Source: Chloroflexi bacterium GWB2_54_36
GTDB lineage: Bacteria; Chloroflexota; Anaerolineae; Anaerolineales; Anaerolineaceae
Assembly (NCBI GenBank): GCA_001796355.1
Contig: MGMG01000077.1
Coordinates: forward strand, 43,844 to 107,843
Reading direction: 5' to 3'
Length of the DNA: 64,000 nt
This document shows positions 7,906 through 16,343 of the stretch, piece by piece. Numbering within the stretch: the stretch's first letter is position 1; each line of letters begins with the position of its first letter. The notes under the pieces are model-generated. The model saw nothing but the letters and a program-made list of their open reading frames with translations. It searched no databases and was not told the origin of the DNA. The position numbers were made by a program, and so were the translations under genes.

Positions 7906-9222
7906 ATGCGTAATTACTCGAGTGTTGGCATACAAGTCGCTGATATCTTACTTCCCAAAAACGGTTTGGAGGCGCACAAGTGGGCTACTATCGCCTGCGA
8001 CCAGTTTACCTCGCAGCCGGAATACTGGCAGAAGGTTGCGGATATCATTGGCGCCGCTCCTTCGACTTATAACCTGGTTCTTCCTGAAGTATTTTTGGGC
8101 ACGCCGAATGAGAATGAGCGCATCCAACTTTCGCAGCAAAAAATGCGCGAATACGTTCACCAGGAATTGCTGGATACCCACACCGGGCTGATTTATGTGG
8201 AACGCACATCGCTTGGAAGGCTGCGCCGCGGACTGATGCTGGCACTGGACCTGGAAAATTATGATTTCAACAAAGGATCGCAAACCCTGATCCGCGCAAC
8301 GGAAGACACCATCCTCAACCGCCTGCCGCCGCGCATGCGCATTCGTGAGGGCGCCATCCTGGAACTGCCACACATTCTGGTCCTCATCGATGATCCTGAC
8401 TGCTCGGTAATCGATCCGATCTCGGCTGAAGCCGCTTCTTTACCGCTGCTCTACGACTTTGACCTGATGCAAGGCAGCGGTCATCTGACCGGGCGGTTGG
8501 TGAACACTCCTGCCCTGGAAAAACAGGTGATTGCCGCTCTGGAGCGCCTGGCATCGCCTGAGGTTTTTTATTCAAAATACGATGTCACCCCCGAACACGG
8601 CGTGCTGCTGTTTGCAGTCGGCGACGGCAATCATTCGCTCGCAACCGCCAAAGCTATCTGGGAAAAAATTAAACCTGTGGTTGGCATGAACCATCCCGCT
8701 CGTTATGCCCTGGTCGAAATCGAAAACGTCCACGATGAAGGCCTGCACTTTGAACCGATCCACCGGGTCGTGTTTGGCTGCCAGAGCAACCCCAGAGACG
8801 CAATGAAAACCTGCTTTGGGGATGCCTTGCGGTTCTCCCCATGCCAGTCGCCCGAGGAAGTCGTTGAAAAGGTCGAAACCTACCGGGGGAATGATCACGT
8901 AATTGGCCTTGTGAACGCCGCCGGACCCGAACTGGCTTTTATCAGCCATCCATCTGCCAACCTGCCGGTGGGGACGCTGCAATCTTTCCTCGACACATGG
9001 ATTGGGCTGGGTAACGCCGAAAATTTGGATTATGTCCACGGCGCAGACGTGGTTCTCACCTTGGGCAAGCAACCTGGAAACTGCGGTTTTTACCTGCCCG
9101 CCATGCCAAAGAACGGCCTATTCAAAACGGTGATTTTGGACGGCGCGCTACCGCGGAAAACTTTCTCGATGGGCGAAGCTGTGGAAAAGCGCTTTTATAT
9201 GGAAGCGCGCCGGATCGGTTGA
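7906..9222 (+). CDS. DUF1015 family protein
   Basis: Conserved protein of unknown function found in many bacteria. Recognised from the start (VADILLPKNGLEAHKWATIA then TSQPEYWQKV) and from the hallmark VGDGNHSLATAKAIWE in the middle. It is 438 residues from ATG 7906, which follows GGAGCG; the track start at 7792 would include promoter sequence. No signal peptide or membrane segment is visible, so it is probably cytoplasmic. The biochemical role is not known to me. It is followed after 7 bases by a small hypothetical gene that may be co-transcribed. Confidence 0.88.
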   Translation: MRNYSSVGIQVADILLPKNGLEAHKWATIACDQFTSQPEYWQKVADIIGAAPSTYNLVLPEVFLGTPNENERIQLSQQKMREYVHQELLDTHTGLIYVERTSLGRLRRGLMLALDLENYDFNKGSQTLIRATEDTILNRLPPRMRIREGAILELPHILVLIDDPDCSVIDPISAEAASLPLLYDFDLMQGSGHLTGRLVNTPALEKQVIAALERLASPEVFYSKYDVTPEHGVLLFAVGDGNHSLATAKAIWEKIKPVVGMNHPARYALVEIENVHDEGLHFEPIHRVVFGCQSNPRDAMKTCFGDALRFSPCQSPEEVVEKVETYRGNDHVIGLVNAAGPELAFISHPSANLPVGTLQSFLDTWIGLGNAENLDYVHGADVVLTLGKQPGNCGFYLPAMPKNGLFKTVILDGALPRKTFSMGEAVEKRFYMEARRIG

Positions 9223-9229
9223 ATCCCCT

Positions 9230-9580
9230 GTGTCGCGATTTAACCCCCTCCACCCAGCTGAAGGCGCTGTCCCACCTGAAGGAGTGCGTTTTGTCGATTT
9301 GCACGTCGAGCCCTGGGGTGACAACAGCAAAGTTCGCGTGCACCTTCGCCTTACCCCTTTTACGAAACCGCCCAACCTGATCGCAACCCTTACTGACGCA
9401 GACGATCTTGAAGTGGCCAGCATTTTAATCATCGAGAATATCGATTTTGACCTGGTGTTCACGATGCATATTCGTCCGGTCGATGCTCCCGGGCCGTTTG
9501 AACTGTCCGCCAGAATTGAGTATGATGATTTGGGCGTAGTCGATACAAAATCGATCCACTTCAAACTGCCGTCCAACTGA
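9230..9580 (+). CDS. Small conserved-looking hypothetical protein
   Basis: A 116-residue protein I do not recognise. It starts with GTG seven bases after the DUF1015 stop. The sequence alternates charged and beta-prone residues (VRVHLRLTPFTKPPNLIATLTDADD, FELSARIEYDD), suggesting a small all-beta fold, with no signal peptide or membrane helix. Its tight spacing to DUF1015 and the lack of a competing frame argue that it is real. The ribosome site is weak. Confidence 0.65.
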   Translation: MSRFNPLHPAEGAVPPEGVRFVDLHVEPWGDNSKVRVHLRLTPFTKPPNLIATLTDADDLEVASILIIENIDFDLVFTMHIRPVDAPGPFELSARIEYDDLGVVDTKSIHFKLPSN

Positions 9581-9616
9581 ATCCAGGCAGGTGTATACAA
9601 AGCCCTGCCGATCGTT

Positions 9617-9721
9617 GAGCCTGTCGCAGCGTGGTCGCTGAGCCTGTCGAAGCGTGGTCGCTGAGCCTGTCGAAGCGTGGTCGCTGAGCCTGTGAAGAAC
9701 AATTTTTGGCGACCACGCTGC
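9617..9721. repeat. 23-bp tandem repeat with an inverted partial copy
   Basis: Three head-to-tail copies of GAGCCTGTCGAAGCGTGGTCGCT (9617-9639 with one change, 9640-9662, 9663-9685) are followed by a partial copy. At 9709-9721 there is GCGACCACGCTGC, the reverse complement of the unit's GCAGCGTGGTCGC part, so the array can fold back. No coding gene overlaps it. Confidence 0.85.
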
Positions 9722-9789
9722 CCGGGTCTTAACAATCCTGTAATCTGTGACCATTTTGCTCCAATTGCCTGCCTGGATTAATTTCCAGG

Positions 9790-9798
9790 TGCTAAAAT
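9790..9798 (+). promoter_or_regulatory. Extended -10 promoter for the beta-propeller/M23 unit
   Basis: TGCTAAAAT (TG, one base, TAAAAT) lies 57 bases before the start of the downstream gene. No clear -35 is visible. Confidence 0.5.
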
Positions 9799-9855
9799 GG
9801 TAGGGATTCAGAATATTATCCTTACTCAGGGGCGGATCCCATTTCAAATTCAGGC

Positions 9856-11796
9856 ATGCTACCCAACTCTACCGATTCGAATGGCAAAAAAACAGGGATG
9901 GTTCCCCGGTTTTTTCTCATTCTTACGGCTGCTCTGCTGCTTCTTGGCGCTTGGGTCTTATGGTCGGGAATGAAAAAGGAACTGGCTGCGGCTCAGGCGA
10001 CTGCCACCCTGACTCCCTCGTCGCTGCCAACTGAAACAGCCCATCCGCCCACCCCAACCGCCACATTTACATTAACAGTTCCAGCACCGGTTGATGGCCC
10101 AACCGGTGCGAGTGAGCCTCAGTATCCCCGCGGGTTGATCGTATTGTCGCTTTCCGACGGCTACTATCGCCACCTGTTCGCCTACCACCCATCCGACCTG
10201 CAATTCACCCGCCTGACGGATCACCCCTGGGACGACATCCAGCCAGCGGTCAGCCCAGACGGAACCCGGTTGGCCTATGCATCCCGCCGAAACGGGTATT
10301 GGGACATTTACATCTTTGATTTCGTCACCGGGCAGTCCACCCGGGTGACGGATACCCCCGCCTATGACGGCAACCCGGCCTGGGCGCCGGACGGGCAGTG
10401 GCTGGCTTACGAGTCATACCAGGCCGGAAACCTCGATATATTTATCCAATCCCTGGCTGACCTGTCTCAGCCTGCGCTGCTGCTCACCACTGATCCTGCT
10501 GCGGATACCGACCCGGATTGGTCGCCGAGCGGTAATTTGCTCGCCTTCACCTCCCTGCGCAGCGGGGAATCAGAGATTTGGACTGCAGCGCTCGACCAAC
10601 CCGGCAACCGTTTTCAAAACCGCAGCCAAAACCCTGAATCAGCGGATAGAGATCCTGCCTGGTCACCGGATGGGCAGCAATTGGCCTGGAACACCCTGAT
10701 TTATGGGTTACCCAACATTGTGGTAGCTGCTGCTGTCGAAAATGGTGAAGAGCCTCATACGCTTGGGGCCGGCAGCTATCCGCTTTGGGATCCAGCCGGC
10801 AGCCAAATTTTGGCACAGCTTGACTTGGCCGGAGGCGTATCCTTCGCTGGCTATAATTCGGAAAACGGCCAGGTGACCTTGCCCCCTCAACCCTTACCAG
10901 CCGCAATTCACGGCGCTGACTGGCAATCCGCTAATTTCGCTGCCTCTTTGCAATCCTATCTGTCAGCCGATTCCAGTGGCCCGCGTAAAATCATGACAGA
11001 AATACAGGCCAGCCAGCCGACCGACGCATCGACCGGGCGGAGCGGGCTGTTTCCCCTGACTGGTATTAATGCCCCCTATCCTTATTTGAGCGACCAGGCC
11101 GACGAATCCTTTTTTGCATTACGCCAGGAAATCGCCCGCGTTTCCGGCTGGGATGTGCTGGCCAACCTGCAAAATGCTTACCTGCCGGTAACCGAACCTT
11201 CGCTTCCGGGCGCCGGCGATGATTGGCTGGTCACCGGGCTGGGAATCGCCATTAATCCCCTGCCTTACCAGGCCGGCTGGATGACGGTACAACGGGAAGA
11301 CCTGGGTGGCGAAGTTTACTGGCGCTTGTACATCCGTGCCCGTTACCAGGATGGCTCGCAGGGTGAACCCATTACGGCACCTGTCTGGAACCTGGATGCC
11401 CGTTCGAGCGGCGACCCAAATACCTATGAGCAAGGCGGTGCAACGGACGCTGCCCCGGCAGGTTATTGGATTGACTTCACCGAACTGGCTGCCCGTTTTA
11501 ACTGGCAGCGGCTGGCTGCCTATCCCAACTGGCGAACATACTATGCCGCTGCCCGATTCAACCAGTTTGCCTATTCTGTCGACCAGGGCTGGGATCAAGC
11601 CATGCAGCAATTGTATCCGGTCGAGTTGGTTCACCGCCCGACCCAGATTCCAACCTTGACCTCCTTCCCAACGAATACGCCGCTGCCGCTCAATGCTCTC
11701 ACCGCCACTGCTCAAGCAACCCCCTGGCAGGGGCTGCCGCTCAATCCTGAACCACGGCCAACCTGGACTCCTGTTCCGGGAGAAACCTTCCCATGA
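9856..11796 (+). CDS. Membrane-anchored TolB-like beta-propeller protein
   Basis: A 646-residue protein with one N-terminal transmembrane segment (FFLILTAALLLLGAWVLW, about residues 19-36), a Thr/Pro linker, then PD40/TolB-type repeats. Examples are QPAVSPDGTRLAYAS, NPAWAPDGQWLAYES, DPDWSPSGNLLAFTS and DPAWSPDGQQLAWNT. After the propeller (from about residue 390) comes a region of about 220 residues rich in Trp and Tyr that I do not recognise. It probably faces outside the cytoplasmic membrane. ATG 9856 lacks a good ribosome site, and ATG 9898 is an alternative. Its stop overlaps the M23 peptidase start (ATGA), so the two are probably made together. Confidence 0.85.
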   Translation: MLPNSTDSNGKKTGMVPRFFLILTAALLLLGAWVLWSGMKKELAAAQATATLTPSSLPTETAHPPTPTATFTLTVPAPVDGPTGASEPQYPRGLIVLSLSDGYYRHLFAYHPSDLQFTRLTDHPWDDIQPAVSPDGTRLAYASRRNGYWDIYIFDFVTGQSTRVTDTPAYDGNPAWAPDGQWLAYESYQAGNLDIFIQSLADLSQPALLLTTDPAADTDPDWSPSGNLLAFTSLRSGESEIWTAALDQPGNRFQNRSQNPESADRDPAWSPDGQQLAWNTLIYGLPNIVVAAAVENGEEPHTLGAGSYPLWDPAGSQILAQLDLAGGVSFAGYNSENGQVTLPPQPLPAAIHGADWQSANFAASLQSYLSADSSGPRKIMTEIQASQPTDASTGRSGLFPLTGINAPYPYLSDQADESFFALRQEIARVSGWDVLANLQNAYLPVTEPSLPGAGDDWLVTGLGIAINPLPYQAGWMTVQREDLGGEVYWRLYIRARYQDGSQGEPITAPVWNLDARSSGDPNTYEQGGATDAAPAGYWIDFTELAARFNWQRLAAYPNWRTYYAAARFNQFAYSVDQGWDQAMQQLYPVELVHRPTQIPTLTSFPTNTPLPLNALTATAQATPWQGLPLNPEPRPTWTPVPGETFP

Positions 11797-12932
11797 ACCG
11801 CCGGTACGCTAAGGAGCGGTTTGGTTTTTTCGCTGGGATGATCTGCCTGTTAATTCTGACTGGCTGCACTCCAAGCCCGGCCCAGGCAGTCGAATTGCCA
11901 CTGGCACCAACGCCGGTTCCGCTGGCTTTCGTTGAAGATAATTCTGCCCCAGCGTCAGAACAACCGCCTGCCAGACCTGTGGAAGCTGAACCCGCTCCAG
12001 CCCTGGTGGAGGAACCGTTGCAATTTACCTTCCCCACTCCGGCAACGGAAGCGGTATCTGCCTGGCGCCCGCCGCTGGTACCCGTCCCCTGGGCATTGAC
12101 GCCCTACGACCATTTTTATTTCACCCGGCCGATTGCCACAGATGCGGTCAACTGGCCCTCGGCAGATTATCGCTATGGTGATTTTTTCACCGATACCGAC
12201 ATCGTCCACACCGGTATTGATATCGCCGCCGACCGTGGCACCCCGGTGATCGCCGCGGCTGCCGGCAAAGTTACCTGGGCAGGCGAAGGATTGTACAAGG
12301 GCGGCAATGTTGAAGGCGACCCCTACGGTCTGGCGGTAGCCATCCGGCATAATTTTAGCTACAATGAGCGCGAGGTTTATACCATTTACGCCCATATGGA
12401 TCGGGTGGATGTTGTGGTCGGTCAGAATGTCGAAGCTGGAGAGCAGGTTGGAATTGTTGGAACCACAGGTAAAACAACCGGCCCGCACTTGCATTTCGAA
12501 GTGCGCATCGAAAGCAACAGCTTTTTCTATACGCGCAATCCAGAGTTGTGGCTGGCTCCGCCGCAAGGCTGGGGTGTACTGGTTGGTAAAATGATCGATC
12601 GTTATGGCTTCCCTTTGTATAAAATCAAAATAAAAGTTATTTCCGAGGAACTGGGTAAGACCTGGGTGGTACGCACGTACGGTCCGACCAGCGTCAATAA
12701 AGACGATTTTTACCAGGAGAACCTGGTGCTGAGTGATTTACCGGCAGGCGATTACTGGGTTGAGTTTCGGGTGCGTTGGAAGGATTACCGTCACAAAATC
12801 ACGATAAAACCCGGCATGGTGACTTATCTCAACTTCCTCGAACGTCCAGGGACATTCTCAGACGCGTTGCCAGCGCCTGGAAACGGCAGTGCCTTCGAGC
12901 CAGCGGCGCTGGAGCCGGTTGTCAACCCTTGA
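11793..12932 (+). CDS. M23 (LytM) family peptidase lipoprotein
   Basis: Predicted secreted peptidoglycan endopeptidase. The N-terminus looks like a lipoprotein signal (GMICLLILTGCTPSP, lipobox LTGC). The LytM zinc site is complete: HTGIDIAADRGTPVIAA, YTIYAHMDRV and TTGPHLHFEV. A further domain of about 110 residues follows (YGFPLYKIKIKVISE ... YWVEFRVRWKDY), which looks like a carboxypeptidase-regulatory or Ig-like beta sandwich; that is a guess. Length is 379 residues. Its start overlaps the stop of the beta-propeller gene, pointing to a joint envelope function. Confidence 0.9.
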   Translation: MNRRYAKERFGFFAGMICLLILTGCTPSPAQAVELPLAPTPVPLAFVEDNSAPASEQPPARPVEAEPAPALVEEPLQFTFPTPATEAVSAWRPPLVPVPWALTPYDHFYFTRPIATDAVNWPSADYRYGDFFTDTDIVHTGIDIAADRGTPVIAAAAGKVTWAGEGLYKGGNVEGDPYGLAVAIRHNFSYNEREVYTIYAHMDRVDVVVGQNVEAGEQVGIVGTTGKTTGPHLHFEVRIESNSFFYTRNPELWLAPPQGWGVLVGKMIDRYGFPLYKIKIKVISEELGKTWVVRTYGPTSVNKDDFYQENLVLSDLPAGDYWVEFRVRWKDYRHKITIKPGMVTYLNFLERPGTFSDALPAPGNGSAFEPAALEPVVNP

Positions 12933-13053
12933 CAATTTGATCAACAACCCTGAAAATTCCTTCCGCCGGTAATCCGGCTGCCGGATGCGCCAGCTATCAG
13001 GTTCATCGCGGTATATTTTTTTGCTTTTAAGCGCAATTCGGAGGTAAAGTTTG

Positions 13054-13743
13054 ATGTTAGGAAATCGTAAATTGGTCGGGGGTATCTTACTGGCGATCCT
13101 GCTGCTGACAACCCTGGCGGCTTGCTCGAAGGCGGATGCCACCCCCACGAATAGCCCGGAAATGGTCTATACCCAGGCTGCCCAAACAGTAGCTGCCGGT
13201 CTCACCCAGACCGCTGTATTAATGCCTACTGCTACCAGCACGCCCACTCTTCAGCCTTCCAACACGCCGGCGCCAACTCAGGCTGCCACGGCAACCTTAA
13301 GCGTCTCGGTCACCCCGCTGGTGCAAAAATCTGCTACCAGCGCTACAGGTCCGGACAAGGCCGAATGGGTGGCGCAGAACCCTGGCGACGGCACCGTTTT
13401 GAACGCCGGGCAGGATTTCACCCTGGTTTGGACCGTCAAAAATACGGGCACAACCACCTGGACCACGGACTACCAGCTGCGCTACTACCTGGTCGAACAG
13501 TCGCTGCGCATGGGAGCTGGGGATCTCAAGTTGTCCAAAGAAGTCAAGCCCAACGAGTCCATCGACCTCTCGCTGGCCATGAAGGCTCCCGCCAACAGCG
13601 GTGAATATACAACGATTTGGGTATTGACCAACAAAGAAGGCGTCAATTTCTATCCGCTGACCTTCGGCTTTAAGGTCGGCGCGGCTGCCGCGACCGCTAC
13701 CGCAACCGTTGCACCTACCGCAGGAGCGACGGCCACTCCGTAG
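13054..13743 (+). CDS. Lipoprotein with NBR1-Ig-like domain
   Basis: A 229-residue predicted lipoprotein. The signal is VGGILLAILLLTTLAACSKAD with lipobox LAAC. A Thr/Pro/Ala-rich linker follows, then a domain of about 110 residues (AEWVAQNPGDGTVLNAGQDF, LVWTVKNTGTTTWTTDYQL) typical of the NBR1-Ig-like/four-Trp beta sandwich found on many Chloroflexi surface proteins. The tail is again TATATVAPTAG-like. ATG 13054 follows GGAGGT by 8 bases; the track start three bases earlier is a TTG. The function is unknown; a role as an adhesive or structural surface module is inference. Confidence 0.85.
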   Translation: MLGNRKLVGGILLAILLLTTLAACSKADATPTNSPEMVYTQAAQTVAAGLTQTAVLMPTATSTPTLQPSNTPAPTQAATATLSVSVTPLVQKSATSATGPDKAEWVAQNPGDGTVLNAGQDFTLVWTVKNTGTTTWTTDYQLRYYLVEQSLRMGAGDLKLSKEVKPNESIDLSLAMKAPANSGEYTTIWVLTNKEGVNFYPLTFGFKVGAAAATATATVAPTAGATATP

Positions 13744-13758
13744 CACTTTCCCAGGCCC

Positions 13759-14964
13759 ATGGAACCAACGCAGAATTCCAGCGTATCATCTGTGGGCCTA
13801 AAATCTGCCATTAAAACCGAGGCCAACCGCCTCGGTTTTACGCTTTTCGGGGTGACTGAACCCAAGACCCCTGACACACTGCCAGATTTTCTTTCCTGGC
13901 TGGCGCAAGGCCGAAATGGCTCAATGGATTACCTGGCCGTTGAGCGGGCTGTCGCGCGGCGCGCAGACCCGCGCCTGATCCTGCCCGACGTGCGCAGCGT
14001 GATCGTCCTGGGGCTGCGCTACCCACGCCCTGCTGATCTGCCGGCCAGTGCTGCGTCTGGTTTGCACGGACGGGTTGCAGCCTATGCCTGGGGCAAAGAC
14101 TATCATGATTTGATTCCGCCGCGTCTTGAACAACTGGCTAAATTCATCCAGTCTCGAATGGATCAGCCGTTGGCATATAAGGCCTATACGGATACCGGTC
14201 CCATTCTGGAACGCGACCTGGCATCTCGCGCCGGCCTGGGATGGATGGGTAAAAACACCTGCCTGATTGACCCGCAATCCGGTTCTTACTACCTGCTGGC
14301 GGAGTTATTCATCAATATCAGGCTGGAGAACGATCTGCCTTTTACCACCGACCATTGCGGTTCGTGCCGGCGCTGCATCGATGCCTGCCCAACCGGTTGC
14401 ATCCTCCCCGACCGAACCCTGGACGCCCGCCGCTGTATTTCCTACCTGACCATCGAAAACAAGGGGAACGTTCCAACCGAGCTGCGCCCGCAATTGGGAG
14501 ATTGGGTATTTGGCTGCGATATTTGCCAGCAGGTCTGTCCCTGGAATATTCGTTTTGCTTCGCCTGAATTTGATTCCGGACTTTCCCCGCAGGCTGAAAA
14601 TGCCCGGCCGGATTTAATGGCAGCCCTGAGTCTTACCCCCCACGATTTTAATCGTCAGTTCAAGGGAAGTCCCATTCTACGCGCGCGCCGGCGCGGGTAC
14701 TTGCGCAATGCCGCTGTCGTGCTGGGTAATTTTCGCGATGCCCGGGCGGTACCCGCATTGGCCATTGCGTTGCAATCAGACAGCGAGCCGTTGGTGCGGG
14801 CACATGCCGCCTGGGCGCTCGGCCAGATTGGGGGAGACGCAGCCAGGCAGGTGCTCGATCAGTGTTCCGGCAGTGAAACAGATGCTGAGGTACTGGCTGA
14901 GATTACGGCTGCACAGATCGCCTGCCAGGATGGGGGTAGATCCGGGATTAGGGCAGCCAGGTAG
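13759..14964 (+). CDS. queG: Epoxyqueuosine reductase QueG
   Basis: Cobalamin-dependent enzyme for the last step of queuosine synthesis, reducing epoxyqueuosine in tRNA. Visible are the catalytic-region motif YTDTGPILERDLASRAGLGW, MGKNTCLI, and two 4Fe-4S cluster motifs (CGSCRRCIDACPTGC and CDICQQVCPWN). A C-terminal HEAT-repeat segment follows (LRNAAVVLGNFRDARAVPAL, AHAAWALGQIGGD). Length is 401 residues. The 3' end overlaps by 17 bases the convergent beta-propeller gene. queA, which makes its substrate, is also in this window at 45097. Confidence 0.95.
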   Translation: MEPTQNSSVSSVGLKSAIKTEANRLGFTLFGVTEPKTPDTLPDFLSWLAQGRNGSMDYLAVERAVARRADPRLILPDVRSVIVLGLRYPRPADLPASAASGLHGRVAAYAWGKDYHDLIPPRLEQLAKFIQSRMDQPLAYKAYTDTGPILERDLASRAGLGWMGKNTCLIDPQSGSYYLLAELFINIRLENDLPFTTDHCGSCRRCIDACPTGCILPDRTLDARRCISYLTIENKGNVPTELRPQLGDWVFGCDICQQVCPWNIRFASPEFDSGLSPQAENARPDLMAALSLTPHDFNRQFKGSPILRARRRGYLRNAAVVLGNFRDARAVPALAIALQSDSEPLVRAHAAWALGQIGGDAARQVLDQCSGSETDAEVLAEITAAQIACQDGGRSGIRAAR

Positions 14965-16027
14965 GCAGCGCCCCATTTTCCGCTGCAACTATGAATTCAC
15001 CGCTGACCCGATCCCAGACGAGCACCCGCGGGACAGCATTGGCGGTGCCAGGCGTATATTCCTGATAAACCAGCCGGTCCCCATCGGGCGACCACTGAAT
15101 CGCAGTATGCGAGGTACCTGGTTCATCGGTAACAGCCTGAAACTGGCTCCCATCCATTTTTGAGATATAAATTTGCCGCCCGGCCTGATAATCCCCGCTC
15201 CGCAGTGCAAAGGCAGTCCATACCCCATCGCGGGTTATCTTTATGCCGCCAGCATCATAGCTAGATAGTTGTGCAGGCAGAAAAGGTTCGATCTGCAAGG
15301 TAGTGAGGTCAACCTGAAATAACCGGGATTGAAGCAATATCCCAGTCACTTCATTTTCGTTGAAATAAATATGGTTTGAATCAGCCGCCCAGGTGACCGG
15401 ATCCGGGGTACTGGTTCGTACCTGCCGTTCTACTCCGCTGGATAGATCCAAAATGCGGATAAAGTCTTCTTCAGGGTTGTTCATGGCTAAATTTTGGCTG
15501 TCCGGCGAAAAAACTGGATTTGTGCCGGTTATAAGCTTGTCGGGCCATCCTGCCGGAAGCTGCTCACGGAAGGCATAAACCGCGACACCGCGGGTTATCT
15601 TGTCCTCCATCCGAATAATATGGCTATACGCAATGTATTGACCGTCGTTTGACCAGGCCGGTGTTTCGCAGCGCGCCTCACCACAATCGACCAGCATCTG
15701 CGCATCCCCGCCGGCGCGACCGATCCGGTACAATGCGCTGCTCCCGTCCGAATTATGCACTGCATAAACGATCGCTGCGCCATCCGGCGAAACTGAAAAA
15801 TCATAAACCGCACCTGCGCTCGAAGTCAGGCGCCGCAATGAGCGGCCGTCGATTGACACCGACCAGATTTCCGGTGAATCGAGCGGATTGCCGATAAAGG
15901 CAACCGATGGGGCTCGTGGCGCAACGATCGACCTGCCCAAAAGGGAATACAACGCCGCCGCTGCTACGCCAATGCAGATCATAACCAGGATAAAAACCCG
16001 GTCGATGCGTCGCAAAGAAATAATCAT
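14948..16027 (-). CDS. Membrane-anchored TolB-like beta-propeller protein
   Basis: A 359-residue protein with an N-terminal signal anchor (VFILVMICIGVAAAALYSLL) and repeats of the PD40/TolB kind (VYDFSVSPDGAAIVYAV, ETPAWSNDGQYIAYS, NPVFSPDSQNLAMN, AIQWSPDGDRLVYQE). It is probably a beta-propeller outside the cytoplasmic membrane with an unknown ligand. It is a relative of the 9856 product in architecture but lacks the extra C-terminal region. The start ATG 16027 lies 7 bases after the small membrane gene, suggesting co-transcription with the permease unit. Confidence 0.82.
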   Translation of the reverse strand: MIISLRRIDRVFILVMICIGVAAAALYSLLGRSIVAPRAPSVAFIGNPLDSPEIWSVSIDGRSLRRLTSSAGAVYDFSVSPDGAAIVYAVHNSDGSSALYRIGRAGGDAQMLVDCGEARCETPAWSNDGQYIAYSHIIRMEDKITRGVAVYAFREQLPAGWPDKLITGTNPVFSPDSQNLAMNNPEEDFIRILDLSSGVERQVRTSTPDPVTWAADSNHIYFNENEVTGILLQSRLFQVDLTTLQIEPFLPAQLSSYDAGGIKITRDGVWTAFALRSGDYQAGRQIYISKMDGSQFQAVTDEPGTSHTAIQWSPDGDRLVYQEYTPGTANAVPRVLVWDRVSGEFIVAAENGALPTWLP

Positions 16028-16034
16028 CAGGGTT

Positions 16035-16343
16035 TCACCGGAATAATAAAAAAACCATAAGCGGAACGACCAACCAGATCAAACCGGCTGATTTCCAGCT
16101 GCCCTCTGCATCTGAATCCTCTTTATGGCCATCATTTTCAACTGTATTTGTGGACCTTTTGCCAGCCGTTGACAGCACCACCTGGGCCAAAATGACGCAG
16201 CCAAGCCCGGTCAAAAACACCAGAATCCCCTGCCTCGGATCGACATAATCCGCCAGCCGGCCATCCCAAATCAGGCTGAGTTGAAAAAGTCCCAACACCG
16301 CCAGCGCCAGCGCAGAGAACTTGATCCGCGCATTCCTCTTCAA
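16035..16343 (-). CDS. Short TIGR03943/DUF1980-like membrane protein
   Basis: A 102-residue protein with two N-terminal hydrophobic segments (ALALAVLGLFQLSLIW, GILVFLTGLGCVILAQVVL), a charged loop, and a last segment (GLIWLVVPLMVFLLF). This resembles the membrane part of the TIGR03943/YcgQ partner of DUF318 permeases but stops before the usual extracytoplasmic domain. I chose TTG 16343, which overlaps the permease stop and follows GGAGGG; the track start at 16412 lies well inside the permease gene. Pairing with the upstream permease supports the family guess. Confidence 0.6.
   Translation of the reverse strand: MKRNARIKFSALALAVLGLFQLSLIWDGRLADYVDPRQGILVFLTGLGCVILAQVVLSTAGKRSTNTVENDGHKEDSDAEGSWKSAGLIWLVVPLMVFLLFR

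Noticed and set aside
9617-9693. Possible CRISPR array
   Set aside because: The units are directly tandem with no spacers and no cas genes are present.
13051-13053. TTG start for the NBR1-Ig lipoprotein
   Set aside because: The next codon is ATG with better spacing to GGAGGT.
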